Assembly: GCF_040901545.1 (NCBI RefSeq)
Contig: NZ_JBBDYL010000054.1
Span: 1 to 64,000 of the forward strand
From: Sulfuricaulis sp040901545
GTDB taxonomy: Bacteria; Pseudomonadota; Gammaproteobacteria; Acidiferrobacterales; Sulfurifustaceae
DNA: 64,000 nt
Direction of reading: 5' to 3'
Made by a program: the position numbers and the translations under genes. How positions within the stretch are numbered: the stretch's first letter is position 1; the number at the start of each line of letters is the position of its first letter. The notes beneath the pieces were generated by a model. It did not search any database. It was not told the DNA's origin and saw nothing but the letters and a program-made list of their open reading frames with translations. Of this stretch, positions 53,648-60,560 are shown one piece after another.

Positions 53648-53893
53648 TCAGTCCGGTATTCCCGAAGAAGCTTCATCGTAGCGGCTGACCAAATCATCCA
53701 CCAATTCGTGCAGCACCGCCCGAATCTGTGGCTCGCTGCAACCCATGAGAATGGCGTCTTCCAGAACATCCGCGGCCGCCTGGCGCAAATCCATGAAATT
53801 TTCATTCAGCACCTTGATTTTTTCGACACACGAGACAGGCGTTCCATCCGGCTTGAGCCAGGTAGGAGGCAATCTAATCGAGATTTCCGGCAT
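53648..53893 (-). CDS. Small conserved protein of unknown function
   Basis: 81 residues, ATG at 53893 with GGGAG 9 bases upstream. The N-terminal half is beta-like (ISIRLPPTWLKPDGTPVSC), the C-terminal half helical (NFMDLRQAAADVLEDAILMGCSEPQIRAVLHELVDDL). It has a conserved look but I do not recognise the family. Probably cotranscribed with the PGDYG-like gene downstream. Confidence 0.55.
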   Translation of the reverse strand: MPEISIRLPPTWLKPDGTPVSCVEKIKVLNENFMDLRQAAADVLEDAILMGCSEPQIRAVLHELVDDLVSRYDEASSGIPD

Positions 53894-54063
53894 GGCTGCT
53901 GCGCTCCCTGAATGTTAACACGATTATGATAGTCACAACGAATCCGCGGGATCAATAGTATTGTAAAGATTGACCGCGACGCACGCGTCGGAGTCCCCAT
54001 ACCTGTAGGACTGGCGCGGGCGCGAAAAACCCTCGAAAACATCACTTTGGCCTGAAATCAGGA

Positions 54064-55596
54064 TTATGGAATTAAAACTAGGTGTTCGTGATAATCGGTT
54101 AGCTCTGTAAGTTTCTTGTTATTGTCTTTAATAACCAGCGCCAGCCCTGAATTACCTTGCCACGAATCAATTGAAGGAGAAGCGATCACTGTGTTACCGC
54201 CGCCTGTCACCGTACCCTTCCCGAGAAGTTTCTTATTGCGCACGTCGTACCAATCATAGCGATAACTACCGGTTGGTAAATTAATTTCAGCGTTCGTAGA
54301 TAATTTCTTGCCCCAAAAATACACCACATATTGAGAACCGGGAGTGGCGAGAACTTGCCAATCTTCCGCCGGACCTTGCGTAATCAGGCTGTCGTACTCA
54401 CTCCCATCTTTTGGATTGACCGGTGACATCTCCCAAAAACGAACAGACTCGGCGATATCCCGTAAGACTCTAAGTCGATTGGCGCCCATTTCCCAATCGG
54501 GGTCGGTTAAGACTCGCCTCGAATCATCCTGATAAAATGCGATGTGCCCACCGGATAGAAACATTCCCCACGCGTAACGAGTATGTAAATCGAGATCGTG
54601 ATAATAGCTTTTACCTCGGCCACCATCGGTTTCATTGATAGTGAGAATTTTGTTTCCCGATTGAGCGCCCGAATTACGCAGGATATCGGAAATATCTTTG
54701 GGTGTGGCATTTAAAAATCGAAAGTTTAGGATGTCAATTTGACGATTATCGTTCCAAATGGGTGTCCCCTGGCCAAGTCCATCCGTATCGCTGTGAACTG
54801 AGATTAAACGAGAGGTCAGGGTGCTGATTCTTTGCACCCAGTTTTCTTGCCATAAACGAAGTTGCAAGTTGTCAATGATGGCGTTACTGGGCGCCCCGTA
54901 TCCATCCACGGCAAATTCGTTGGCAATTTCAAAATAGACGTTGTCGAATTTTTCAAGTTCGGCGACGACTTTATCAACCAACGCTTGCTGATAAGATCTT
55001 AGAGATTTTCCCCGGCTTGAGCGTTCATCGTTATTGAGGTTGTAGAACTCGGGATAAACATGACCTCTACCATTTAATGAGGTGAAAGCAGAATTGCTGT
55101 TAAAATCCTTGTTCCAGGCATTTTTGAATTTCGGCAAGTCCCACCAGTAATTTGTCGTGTTCGGATAGGGAGCAAATATTGTTACCTCGACGACTATTTT
55201 CCTTGCCCTCGCTTCTGCCGCGAGCAACCGCATGCGTGGCCAATAGACGGCATCATCCCACGCATCAAGATTGTGAACGCCGTTAATTTTCTGCCATGGC
55301 GTATATCCTGCATCACCCAGGAACCAACAATAGGTCCAAACTCGTATTTTATTGATCCGAAACTCGGAGAATTTGTCCAAGACAGCGGTAATGTCGATTG
55401 CAGGATCCGCCGCGAGTTGCTGAGCATCAAATCCAACAAGATATATGGGCTTGTCATCGTAGGTAAACCATCTCCCGCTTCGGCCCACGCCGGGTCCGGC
55501 GTAAACTACGTTTATGGCGACAAGGATTCCCAAAAACAGGATTACTGCCTTCAGCAGGTGATTCACGCTATCTTTCATCGATTTTAGGGAATCCAT
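54064..55596 (-). CDS. Secreted glycoside hydrolase-like protein (GH5-clan TIM barrel with C-terminal beta domain)
   Basis: 510 residues: signal peptide (AVILFLGILVAINVVYAG near 16-34), a TIM-barrel domain with YFEIANEFAVDG near residue 222-233 (acid/base Glu of the NE motif) and LTINETDGG near 330 (nucleophile-strand Glu), then a C-terminal beta-sandwich (EINLPTGSYRYDWYDVRNKKLLGKG) like the putative collagen-binding domain found after GH5-type cellulases. Base composition is clearly lower in GC than its neighbours (54961-55020 has 28 G/C in 60). This suggests transfer. The substrate is unknown; plant or algal glucans are possible. Confidence 0.8.
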   Translation of the reverse strand: MDSLKSMKDSVNHLLKAVILFLGILVAINVVYAGPGVGRSGRWFTYDDKPIYLVGFDAQQLAADPAIDITAVLDKFSEFRINKIRVWTYCWFLGDAGYTPWQKINGVHNLDAWDDAVYWPRMRLLAAEARARKIVVEVTIFAPYPNTTNYWWDLPKFKNAWNKDFNSNSAFTSLNGRGHVYPEFYNLNNDERSSRGKSLRSYQQALVDKVVAELEKFDNVYFEIANEFAVDGYGAPSNAIIDNLQLRLWQENWVQRISTLTSRLISVHSDTDGLGQGTPIWNDNRQIDILNFRFLNATPKDISDILRNSGAQSGNKILTINETDGGRGKSYYHDLDLHTRYAWGMFLSGGHIAFYQDDSRRVLTDPDWEMGANRLRVLRDIAESVRFWEMSPVNPKDGSEYDSLITQGPAEDWQVLATPGSQYVVYFWGKKLSTNAEINLPTGSYRYDWYDVRNKKLLGKGTVTGGGNTVIASPSIDSWQGNSGLALVIKDNNKKLTELTDYHEHLVLIP

Positions 55597-55625
55597 TCTG
55601 TCTATTTATTCAAAACCTGACTCCA

Positions 55626-56663
55626 TTATTTTGTTGTGGGAGCTGTAAAGTTCGCGCTGAGATAGAACACAATCTGCCCGAATTCATCGGGACTCGCCAT
55701 CAACCCATTGTCCACCATGCGCGCGACCAGCGCTTTCACTTCCGCTACAGAAGTAAGCTCGGGAGCCGGCAAATCGTGGCACTGGGAGCACTTCGCCTCA
55801 AAAGTTTGCTTGGCGACACTCATGTCGAAGCGCTGCCCCTTCGGCAGACGGCGCACCGCCTCGATCGCCTCCTGCTTCTGGAGTTCTTCCTCGCGCTTGG
55901 CCAGCACGGCTTGGCGCAAATCCGGCGAGATGGCCGCGAGGTAAACGGCGACGTACCGGCGCTCGCGCGTGTCAATCGGCTTGCCGATGACGGCGCGGTC
56001 GGCCATGCGGTTCACGGTTTGCAGCCAAGCTTCCGGCGTCTTGGGGCGCACCAGCACCGTGCGCAGGTCATGGCACTGCACGCACTTGCTGAGCAACACC
56101 TGTCTACCTTTCTGCAACCCACTGACCGAGGCCAACTCGTTGAGATCGGCCTCGGGCGGGAAACCCGCGCGCGGCAACTGCGCTTTGAGCCGCTCAAGAT
56201 TGCTCTGCGACAACACCGTGCCGAAGGCCTGTTGGCTCAGGTATTGTTCTTTGAGCACGAACGGCACGGACAATCCCACCAGCAGCGCGGTACAGATGAG
56301 TAGGCCAGTACCCAGTGCCGGGACTAGTGTGGATTCAAGATGCTTGAAGGAACGGACGATCGCGATCTTGATGATCAGAATAATACCGATCGCCAAGCCA
56401 AGCGTGAGGTGCATGACACTGCGCGCCGGCAGCTCGATCTGGTAATGCCAGATGCGCGGCAACATCTGGCTCATCAGGTAGAGATAGATCACGACAAATA
56501 CATAACCCGTGATCCGGTGGGCCAGGACCAAAGACCGCGGCGCGTTACTCTTTAGCTGGGCCTGGTCGAAGGGATAGCCCCAGATGCGGTACATGAGCAG
56601 CAGATTGGCCAGGCCCGTGGCCACAAACAGCAAACCCAAAACGACGTTCATCCATGTGTCCAT
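55626..56663 (-). CDS. Membrane b561-like/dihaem cytochrome c fusion protein
   Basis: About 345 residues. The N-terminal half has four membrane helices (about 4-22, 44-64, 80-100, 112-135) with membrane-embedded His (LAHRITGYVF, RSVMHLTLGLAI, RSFKHLES), as in cytochrome b561 or DUF-type ferric reductases. The C-terminal periplasmic half has two haem c sites, CVQCH near 195-199 and CSQCH near 294-298. GGGAG precedes the ATG at 56663. Likely an electron-transfer module from the quinone pool to periplasmic acceptors; no partner reductase is adjacent. Confidence 0.8.
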   Translation of the reverse strand: MDTWMNVVLGLLFVATGLANLLLMYRIWGYPFDQAQLKSNAPRSLVLAHRITGYVFVVIYLYLMSQMLPRIWHYQIELPARSVMHLTLGLAIGIILIIKIAIVRSFKHLESTLVPALGTGLLICTALLVGLSVPFVLKEQYLSQQAFGTVLSQSNLERLKAQLPRAGFPPEADLNELASVSGLQKGRQVLLSKCVQCHDLRTVLVRPKTPEAWLQTVNRMADRAVIGKPIDTRERRYVAVYLAAISPDLRQAVLAKREEELQKQEAIEAVRRLPKGQRFDMSVAKQTFEAKCSQCHDLPAPELTSVAEVKALVARMVDNGLMASPDEFGQIVFYLSANFTAPTTK

Positions 56664-56854
56664 CGCGTCTCCCTTGGGTTCCAATACCTTACCCTGGTGT
56701 CTTATTCAGCGGAGCATGAATGATAGAGGACAGTCCGTGGTTATGCATCCACCGCCGCATTTCCCATTTTGCATGAAATGACGCACACGGTTACGCTCCC
56801 TTTCCTGATAATCAACAATACCGCCCCCCGTCTCGACGGGGCCAGGAGCTTGCC

Positions 56855-57691
56855 ATGGCTGTCGAACGTTTTTCCACGGATGCCTTTTCCCCCGCCTAGG
56901 TCGCCACCAAAGTCACCACCGTCGGGGTCATGAAATGCCAGATGCCGGTGCCACAAACCTTAGTCCTGGGGATATTGGCCGGGGCGTTTATCGCCTTCGG
57001 GGCGATGTTCTATACGCTCACGATTACCGGCAGCGGCGCCGGACTCGGTCCGGCGCGCGTGCTTGGCGGCGTGACGTTCAGCCTTGGGCTCATTCTCGTG
57101 CTGGTGGGCGGCGGCGAACTCTTCACCGGCAACAATCTGATCGCGATGGCGTGGGCCGATCGCAAGGTCACTACGCGCGCCTTGCTGCGCAACTGGCTGT
57201 GGGTTTACGCGGGCAATCTGGTCGGCGCCCTGGGCACGGTGGGATTGTTTTACTTTACCGGCTGTCTGGCCTTAGGCGATAACGCCGTGGCCGCAACCGC
57301 CGTCAAGATCGCCGTGGCGAAGACGTCTTTGTCTTTGTCCGAAGCGCTGGCGCGCGGGATCTTGTGCAATGCACTCGTGTGCCTCGCGGTGTGGCTGTGC
57401 ATGGCCGCGCGCAGCGTCACCGACAAGGCAATCGCGATCGTGTTTCCCATCACCGCGTTCGTGGCCCTGGGCTTTGAGCACAGTGTTGCCAACATGTACC
57501 TCATTCCGATCGGCATGCTGGCCGCCTCGGCGGTACCGGAGATCGGCGTGGCAACTACCCTCAACTTCGGTGGATTTCTGCATAACCTGCTCGCCGTCAC
57601 GGTGGGCAATATCTTCGGCGGCTCGGTGCTGGTGGCCCTGGTTTATTACTTTGTCTACATCCGTGGCAAGGGCAAGGGAGTGATGCCCTGA
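56855..57691 (+). CDS. Formate/nitrite transporter (FNT) family channel, in-frame amber codon at position 15
   Basis: FNT channel for formate or nitrite. The main open frame starts at ATG 56930 (253 residues) with ILAGAFIAFGAMFYTL, GGELFTGNNLIAMA, NFGGFLHNLLAVTVGNIFGG and six membrane helices. The family N terminus is just upstream in frame: ATG at 56855, AGGAG 7 bases before it, MAVERFSTDAFSPA, then TAG at 56897-56899 where homologues have Gln (SPAQ). So the gene is either broken, read through by suppression, re-initiated at 56930, or carries a sequencing error. The channel core is intact. Not resolved here. Confidence 0.82.
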
Positions 57692-57764
57692 GGCATATTT
57701 TTGGTCGATCTCGGAAGAGTGATTACAGATTAATCCTGCCTTCCCTTTTTTACCCTTTTATTAT

Positions 57765-58067
57765 TTATGCCGCAATGTGGCTAACCTTTGGCGGCTTGCG
57801 CTTTGCCTCCCACAAATTATAAGCAGTCTGCATGGAAAGCCATATTTCCGCGCTAGTACCGAGTGCCTGAGCCAGACGCAGCGCCATTTCCGCGCTCACT
57901 CCGGCACGGCCGTTCAGCAGGGCCGATAGCGCTTGCCGGGTAACACCCAACCGGCGCGCCGCCTCAGTTACTGTCATGTCATCCGGGAGATACTCGCGGA
58001 GTACCTCGCCAGGATGAGCCGGGTTATGCATAGCCATATCGATTTTGAAGCTCTTGGTTTTCTTCAT
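57765..58067 (-). CDS. higA: HigA-family antitoxin (HTH XRE type), no HigB next to it
   Basis: 100 residues with MHNPAHPGEVLREYLPDDMTVTEAARRLGVTRQALSALLNGRAGVSAEMALRLAQALGTSAEIWL, the HigA pattern. It starts 11 bases after the upstream antitoxin gene, and no HigB-type toxin lies beside it. It may be an orphan that cross-acts on the RelE-type toxin upstream, or a remnant of a lost higBA pair. The start could also be the internal ATG at 58037. Confidence 0.85.
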   Translation of the reverse strand: MKKTKSFKIDMAMHNPAHPGEVLREYLPDDMTVTEAARRLGVTRQALSALLNGRAGVSAEMALRLAQALGTSAEIWLSMQTAYNLWEAKRKPPKVSHIAA

Positions 58068-58078
58068 CTAGTCGTGAA

Positions 58079-58351
58079 TTATGCGACTTCTTTCAGCGTC
58101 TTGGGGTTCTTGGCAGCGATCATAAGTAACGTGCGCGCTGCCCCAGACGGGACGCGCCGGCCTTGTTCCCATTCCTGTAAGGTACGTGCGGAAACACCCA
58201 ACAAGCTGGCAAAGCGTGACTGCGATAAGCCCGTGCCCTCCCGGATTGTCGCCACCGAAGGCAGGTTAATGACGCGGCCATGCTCGCCACGCTTGATTTC
58301 CCGAATGCCTTTCAGAATTTCCATGCCGATATTGCGCTTGCGCTTAGCCAT
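58079..58351 (-). CDS. XRE-family antitoxin of a RelE/HigB-type toxin (NadS-like)
   Basis: 90 residues. A short basic N terminus and a HTH of XRE type (IREGTGLSQSRFASLLGVSARTLQEWEQGRRVPSGAARTLLMIA). AGGAGG precedes the ATG. It overlaps the toxin gene by 8 bases in the toxin-first order used by HigBA/NadTS systems, and the palindrome at 58665-58683 is its likely operator. Confidence 0.85.
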   Translation of the reverse strand: MAKRKRNIGMEILKGIREIKRGEHGRVINLPSVATIREGTGLSQSRFASLLGVSARTLQEWEQGRRVPSGAARTLLMIAAKNPKTLKEVA

Positions 58352-58667
58352 CGATTTCCTCCTTAATTTTCCGCGGGACGTGAGCCGGAATGTTTTCAAT
58401 GACGTTTTTAGCGTAAATTGACAACATCCAGATGACACCTTCCTGAATCTTTGCGAAGTAGATTACTCGTACACCACCGCGTTTGCCTCGTCCGCGCACG
58501 GACCAACGAATCTTACGTATCCCGCCAGCCCCGGGGACAATATCACCGGCTTGCGGGTCGGCCATGAGCGCGCCTTGCAGCGCGGTGTACTCCTCGTCGG
58601 ACAGATACTCACCTACTTGTTTGGAGAAGAGTCGTGTCTCGACAAAGCTGTACGTGGTTGAGATTAT
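58344..58667 (-). CDS. RelE/HigB-family toxin, start codon unclear
   Basis: mRNA interferase-type toxin. The conserved part runs from LFSKQVGEYLSDEEYTALQ to VPGAGGIRKIRWSVRGRGKRGGVRVIYF and IYAKNVIENIPAHVPRKIKEE, the full RelE/NadT fold of about 105 residues. The frame is open from an ATA codon at 58667 with a stop just before, but no ATG, GTG or TTG occurs until 58565, which would cut away a third of the fold. The ATA lies inside the -10 box, so a start further in, for example CTG at 58604 after an AGGTGAG, is possible. It may be a start-codon-lost pseudogene. Confidence 0.7.
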   Translation of the reverse strand: MISTTYSFVETRLFSKQVGEYLSDEEYTALQGALMADPQAGDIVPGAGGIRKIRWSVRGRGKRGGVRVIYFAKIQEGVIWMLSIYAKNVIENIPAHVPRKIKEEIDG

Positions 58668-58690
58668 ACGTCAATGACGTATAGCGTCAA
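58663..58690 (-). promoter_or_regulatory. Toxin-antitoxin promoter with palindromic operator
   Basis: On the minus strand TTGACG at 58690-58685 and TATAAT at 58668-58663 are separated by 16 bases, a strong sigma70 promoter. The spacer and -10 coincide with TATACGTCA-A-TGACGTATA at 58665-58683, a perfect 9-bp inverted repeat with a 1-base centre. This is the expected autoregulatory site for the adjacent antitoxin. Confidence 0.7.
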
Positions 58691-58719
58691 GTAACGGCTG
58701 AGAAATAGCTCAAATGAGG

Positions 58720-58861
58720 TTGTTACTGCGCTGGATAATGTGTTGGGGTTGTCCGGGCAAGATATAGCGGGGCAGTCGGGCCGTGATTCGCTCCGTTGTC
58801 GTTTTTCTTATGGCTACTATAGCCGGTCAGTCGGTTTCAATTGAGTCTGAACCTATAGGTT
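58720..58861 (-). repeat. Relic of a RAYT-element end
   Basis: About 140 bases align with 60270-60409, the start and 5' flank of the intact transposase gene (GCTCCGTTGTCGTT, then CGGTCAGTCTG with changes, then TTTCAATYGAGTCTGA). Many substitutions, including loss of the start codon (the ATG there reads as CAC on the coding strand), show it is a decayed second copy of the same element. The transposase body is missing. Confidence 0.75.
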
Positions 58862-58868
58862 TATTGCA

Positions 58869-59177
58869 TCAAGCAAACATCTCTTGCAGAACTCCAAGCA
58901 CACGGTTGGAAACAGCTTTATCGATTTTGCCAAGACGTTTTATCAAACGGACCCTATCAACAGTCCGGATTTGGTCGAGTACGATTTGGCCTTTCTTGCG
59001 CTGGAAATTGACGGGAACTCTCGTGGGGTAATCCCGTCCTTTGGTCGTCATGGGCGCAATAACGACTGTGCCGATATGGTGGTTCATCTCATCGGGTGAA
59101 ATAACAACACAAGGTCGAGTTTTGCGTATTTCGTGACCCTAAGTCGGATCCAGGCTAACTAGATAAATCTCGAAGCG
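58869..59177 (-). pseudogene. MazF/PemK-type toxin pseudogene
   Basis: Conserved MazF sequence runs from EIYLVSLDPT to VVISPDEMNHHIGTVVIAPMTTKGRDYPTRVPVNFQRKKGQIVLDQIRTVDRVRLIKRLGKIDKAVSNRVLGVLQEMFA. The start is missing: the codons after mazE read ASRFEIYLV with no ATG. There is also an in-frame TAG at 59139-59141 in place of the Gln of DPTQGHE. The intact part from ATG 59087 is only 72 residues. The toxin is therefore probably dead while the antitoxin is intact. Confidence 0.85.
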
Positions 59178-59182
59178 GGACG

Positions 59183-59437
59183 CTACCGGCGCCATTCGGC
59201 CTTATCCCACGTGGTGGCTTGTAATGTGTCCCGATCCAGCAAGGTATCGTCCTTATGCTGGGCCATCTTCATAAAGGCTTTCCCCCACTCGCTACGTGGG
59301 CGGCGAACTGGGCGAATCACCAACCGGTTGCCTTCGATCTCAATATCCACGCTCTCTTCCAATCCACATTGCTTGAGGACCGGTTTGGGGAGACGTATTC
59401 CTTTTGAGTTGCCGATTCTGACAATATTCGCTTTCAT
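59183..59437 (-). CDS. mazE: MazE/AbrB-type antitoxin
   Basis: 84 residues: MKANIVRIGNSKGIRLPKPVLKQCGLEESVDIEIEGNRLVIRPV at the N terminus is the AbrB swapped-hairpin DNA-binding fold, and the C-terminal tail (LQATTWDKAEWRR) is the toxin-binding strand. The stop TAG at 59183 sits six bases before the first remaining MazF codon. It is intact beside a broken toxin, so it may be maintained as an anti-addiction or repressor gene, or be on its way out. Confidence 0.88.
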   Translation of the reverse strand: MKANIVRIGNSKGIRLPKPVLKQCGLEESVDIEIEGNRLVIRPVRRPRSEWGKAFMKMAQHKDDTLLDRDTLQATTWDKAEWRR

Positions 59438-59656
59438 ATTCGCCCATATTCGCCTGTAACCACATAGTAATTACACATGGAGCTTGTGTCAAACGCCCAT
59501 TGTCTGGCGCCAATACGCCACACCTTCACCTTAAACGGGTACGCCTCAGTCTGACCCCTGACCCACTTCCGGTTTATTGGAAATGCGATCCAGTTGCATA
59601 TATGCCTAACTTGTAATTAATTTCTGGTATTTGCGTTTCATTCTCGTCAATTTTCA

Positions 59657-60331
59657 TCACGCCCAAATTAAGTGTAGGCGTGTTCGACGTTGTAACGCCG
59701 CCTCGATTTCCTCCCGAAACCGCTCGTTGCCCAAAGCCCAGGCCTTGTTCGTCGATTCCCGGATAAGATTGACAATTGCCGGATCGAGCTGCACCTTGAA
59801 TAATTCCCGGTAGGCTTCCTGACATCCGCTGTTTGTCTCTCCGAGCGCTTGGTATAGAGCGTGATCGCGAATCAGTGTGTCCGCTTGCCCGTGTGCATGC
59901 GCGCGATAACTGGACCACGGGTAATCGCACGGATGTGCCACGATACCGGCGCGCACCGGATTGAGTTCGATGTAGCGGGAGCAAATGAGAAGATACGGCT
60001 CGCTGTCGATCAGGGTGGCCTTGTATCGTCCTTCCCATAATGTGCCGGTACGCCGATAGGTGTAATTGATGTATTGCACATAGCGGCGGCCGACGGATTG
60101 CATCACTTTGGCGATGCTGGAAGGAGTGTCCGGCGTGAGCAGCAAGTGCACGTGGTTGGTCATCAACACATACGCATGCACGGCACAGCCATGCCTGTCA
60201 CCGGCTTCCCGGAGACACTCCCGGTAGGAAGCGTAATCTTCCGCGGCGAAGAAGGTGACACCACGGTTGTTCCCGCGCTGGATGACGTGTTGCGGCTGTC
60301 CGGGCAGCACATAACGGGGCAGGCGGGCCAT
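59657..60331 (-). CDS. REP-associated tyrosine transposase (RAYT, IS200-like HUH family)
   Basis: 224 residues starting MARLPRYVLPGQPQHVIQRGNNRGVTFFAAEDY. The HUH motif is NHVHLL (residues near 59-64) and the catalytic Tyr lies in the following SVGRRYVQYINYTYRRTGTLWEGRYKA region, with IELNPVRAGIVAHPCDYPWSSY. RAYTs mobilise REP/BIME palindromes and do not carry inverted repeats. Flanked by GAGTCTGACC and TATTGGTTA repeats. It looks intact. Confidence 0.93.
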   Translation of the reverse strand: MARLPRYVLPGQPQHVIQRGNNRGVTFFAAEDYASYRECLREAGDRHGCAVHAYVLMTNHVHLLLTPDTPSSIAKVMQSVGRRYVQYINYTYRRTGTLWEGRYKATLIDSEPYLLICSRYIELNPVRAGIVAHPCDYPWSSYRAHAHGQADTLIRDHALYQALGETNSGCQEAYRELFKVQLDPAIVNLIRESTNKAWALGNERFREEIEAALQRRTRLHLIWA

Positions 60332-60389
60332 GGATAGCTCCGTTGTCGTTATTCTTGTGGCAACTATACTCGGTCAGTCTGTTTCAATC

Positions 60390-60470
60390 GAGTCTGACCC
60401 TATTGGTTACTAGACCCTATTGGTTACTATTGGTTACTATTGGTTAATTCGAGTCTGACCCTATTGGTTA
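60390..60470. repeat. Short tandem repeats at the RAYT 5' side
   Basis: TATTGGTTA occurs at 60401-60409, 60418-60426, 60428-60436, 60438-60446 and 60462-60470, and GAGTCTGACCC at 60390-60400 and 60451-60461. This is slippage or repeated insertion at the element boundary. A related CAGTCTGACC stretch lies on the other side near 59549. Confidence 0.8.
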
Positions 60471-60560
60471 ATTGGAGTTGTTGCTTAACCAACTGTCCAT
60501 GGAGAGGGAGCTGCCTCAGAGTCCTTGAAAGTTTCATCGTTTGATAAGTATAAATATAAC

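Noticed and set aside
56897..59141. Reassignment of TAG as glutamine in this genome
   Set aside because: Normal genes here (kdsA, trxB, mazE) end with TAG and would read through; two cases alone fit mutation or error better.
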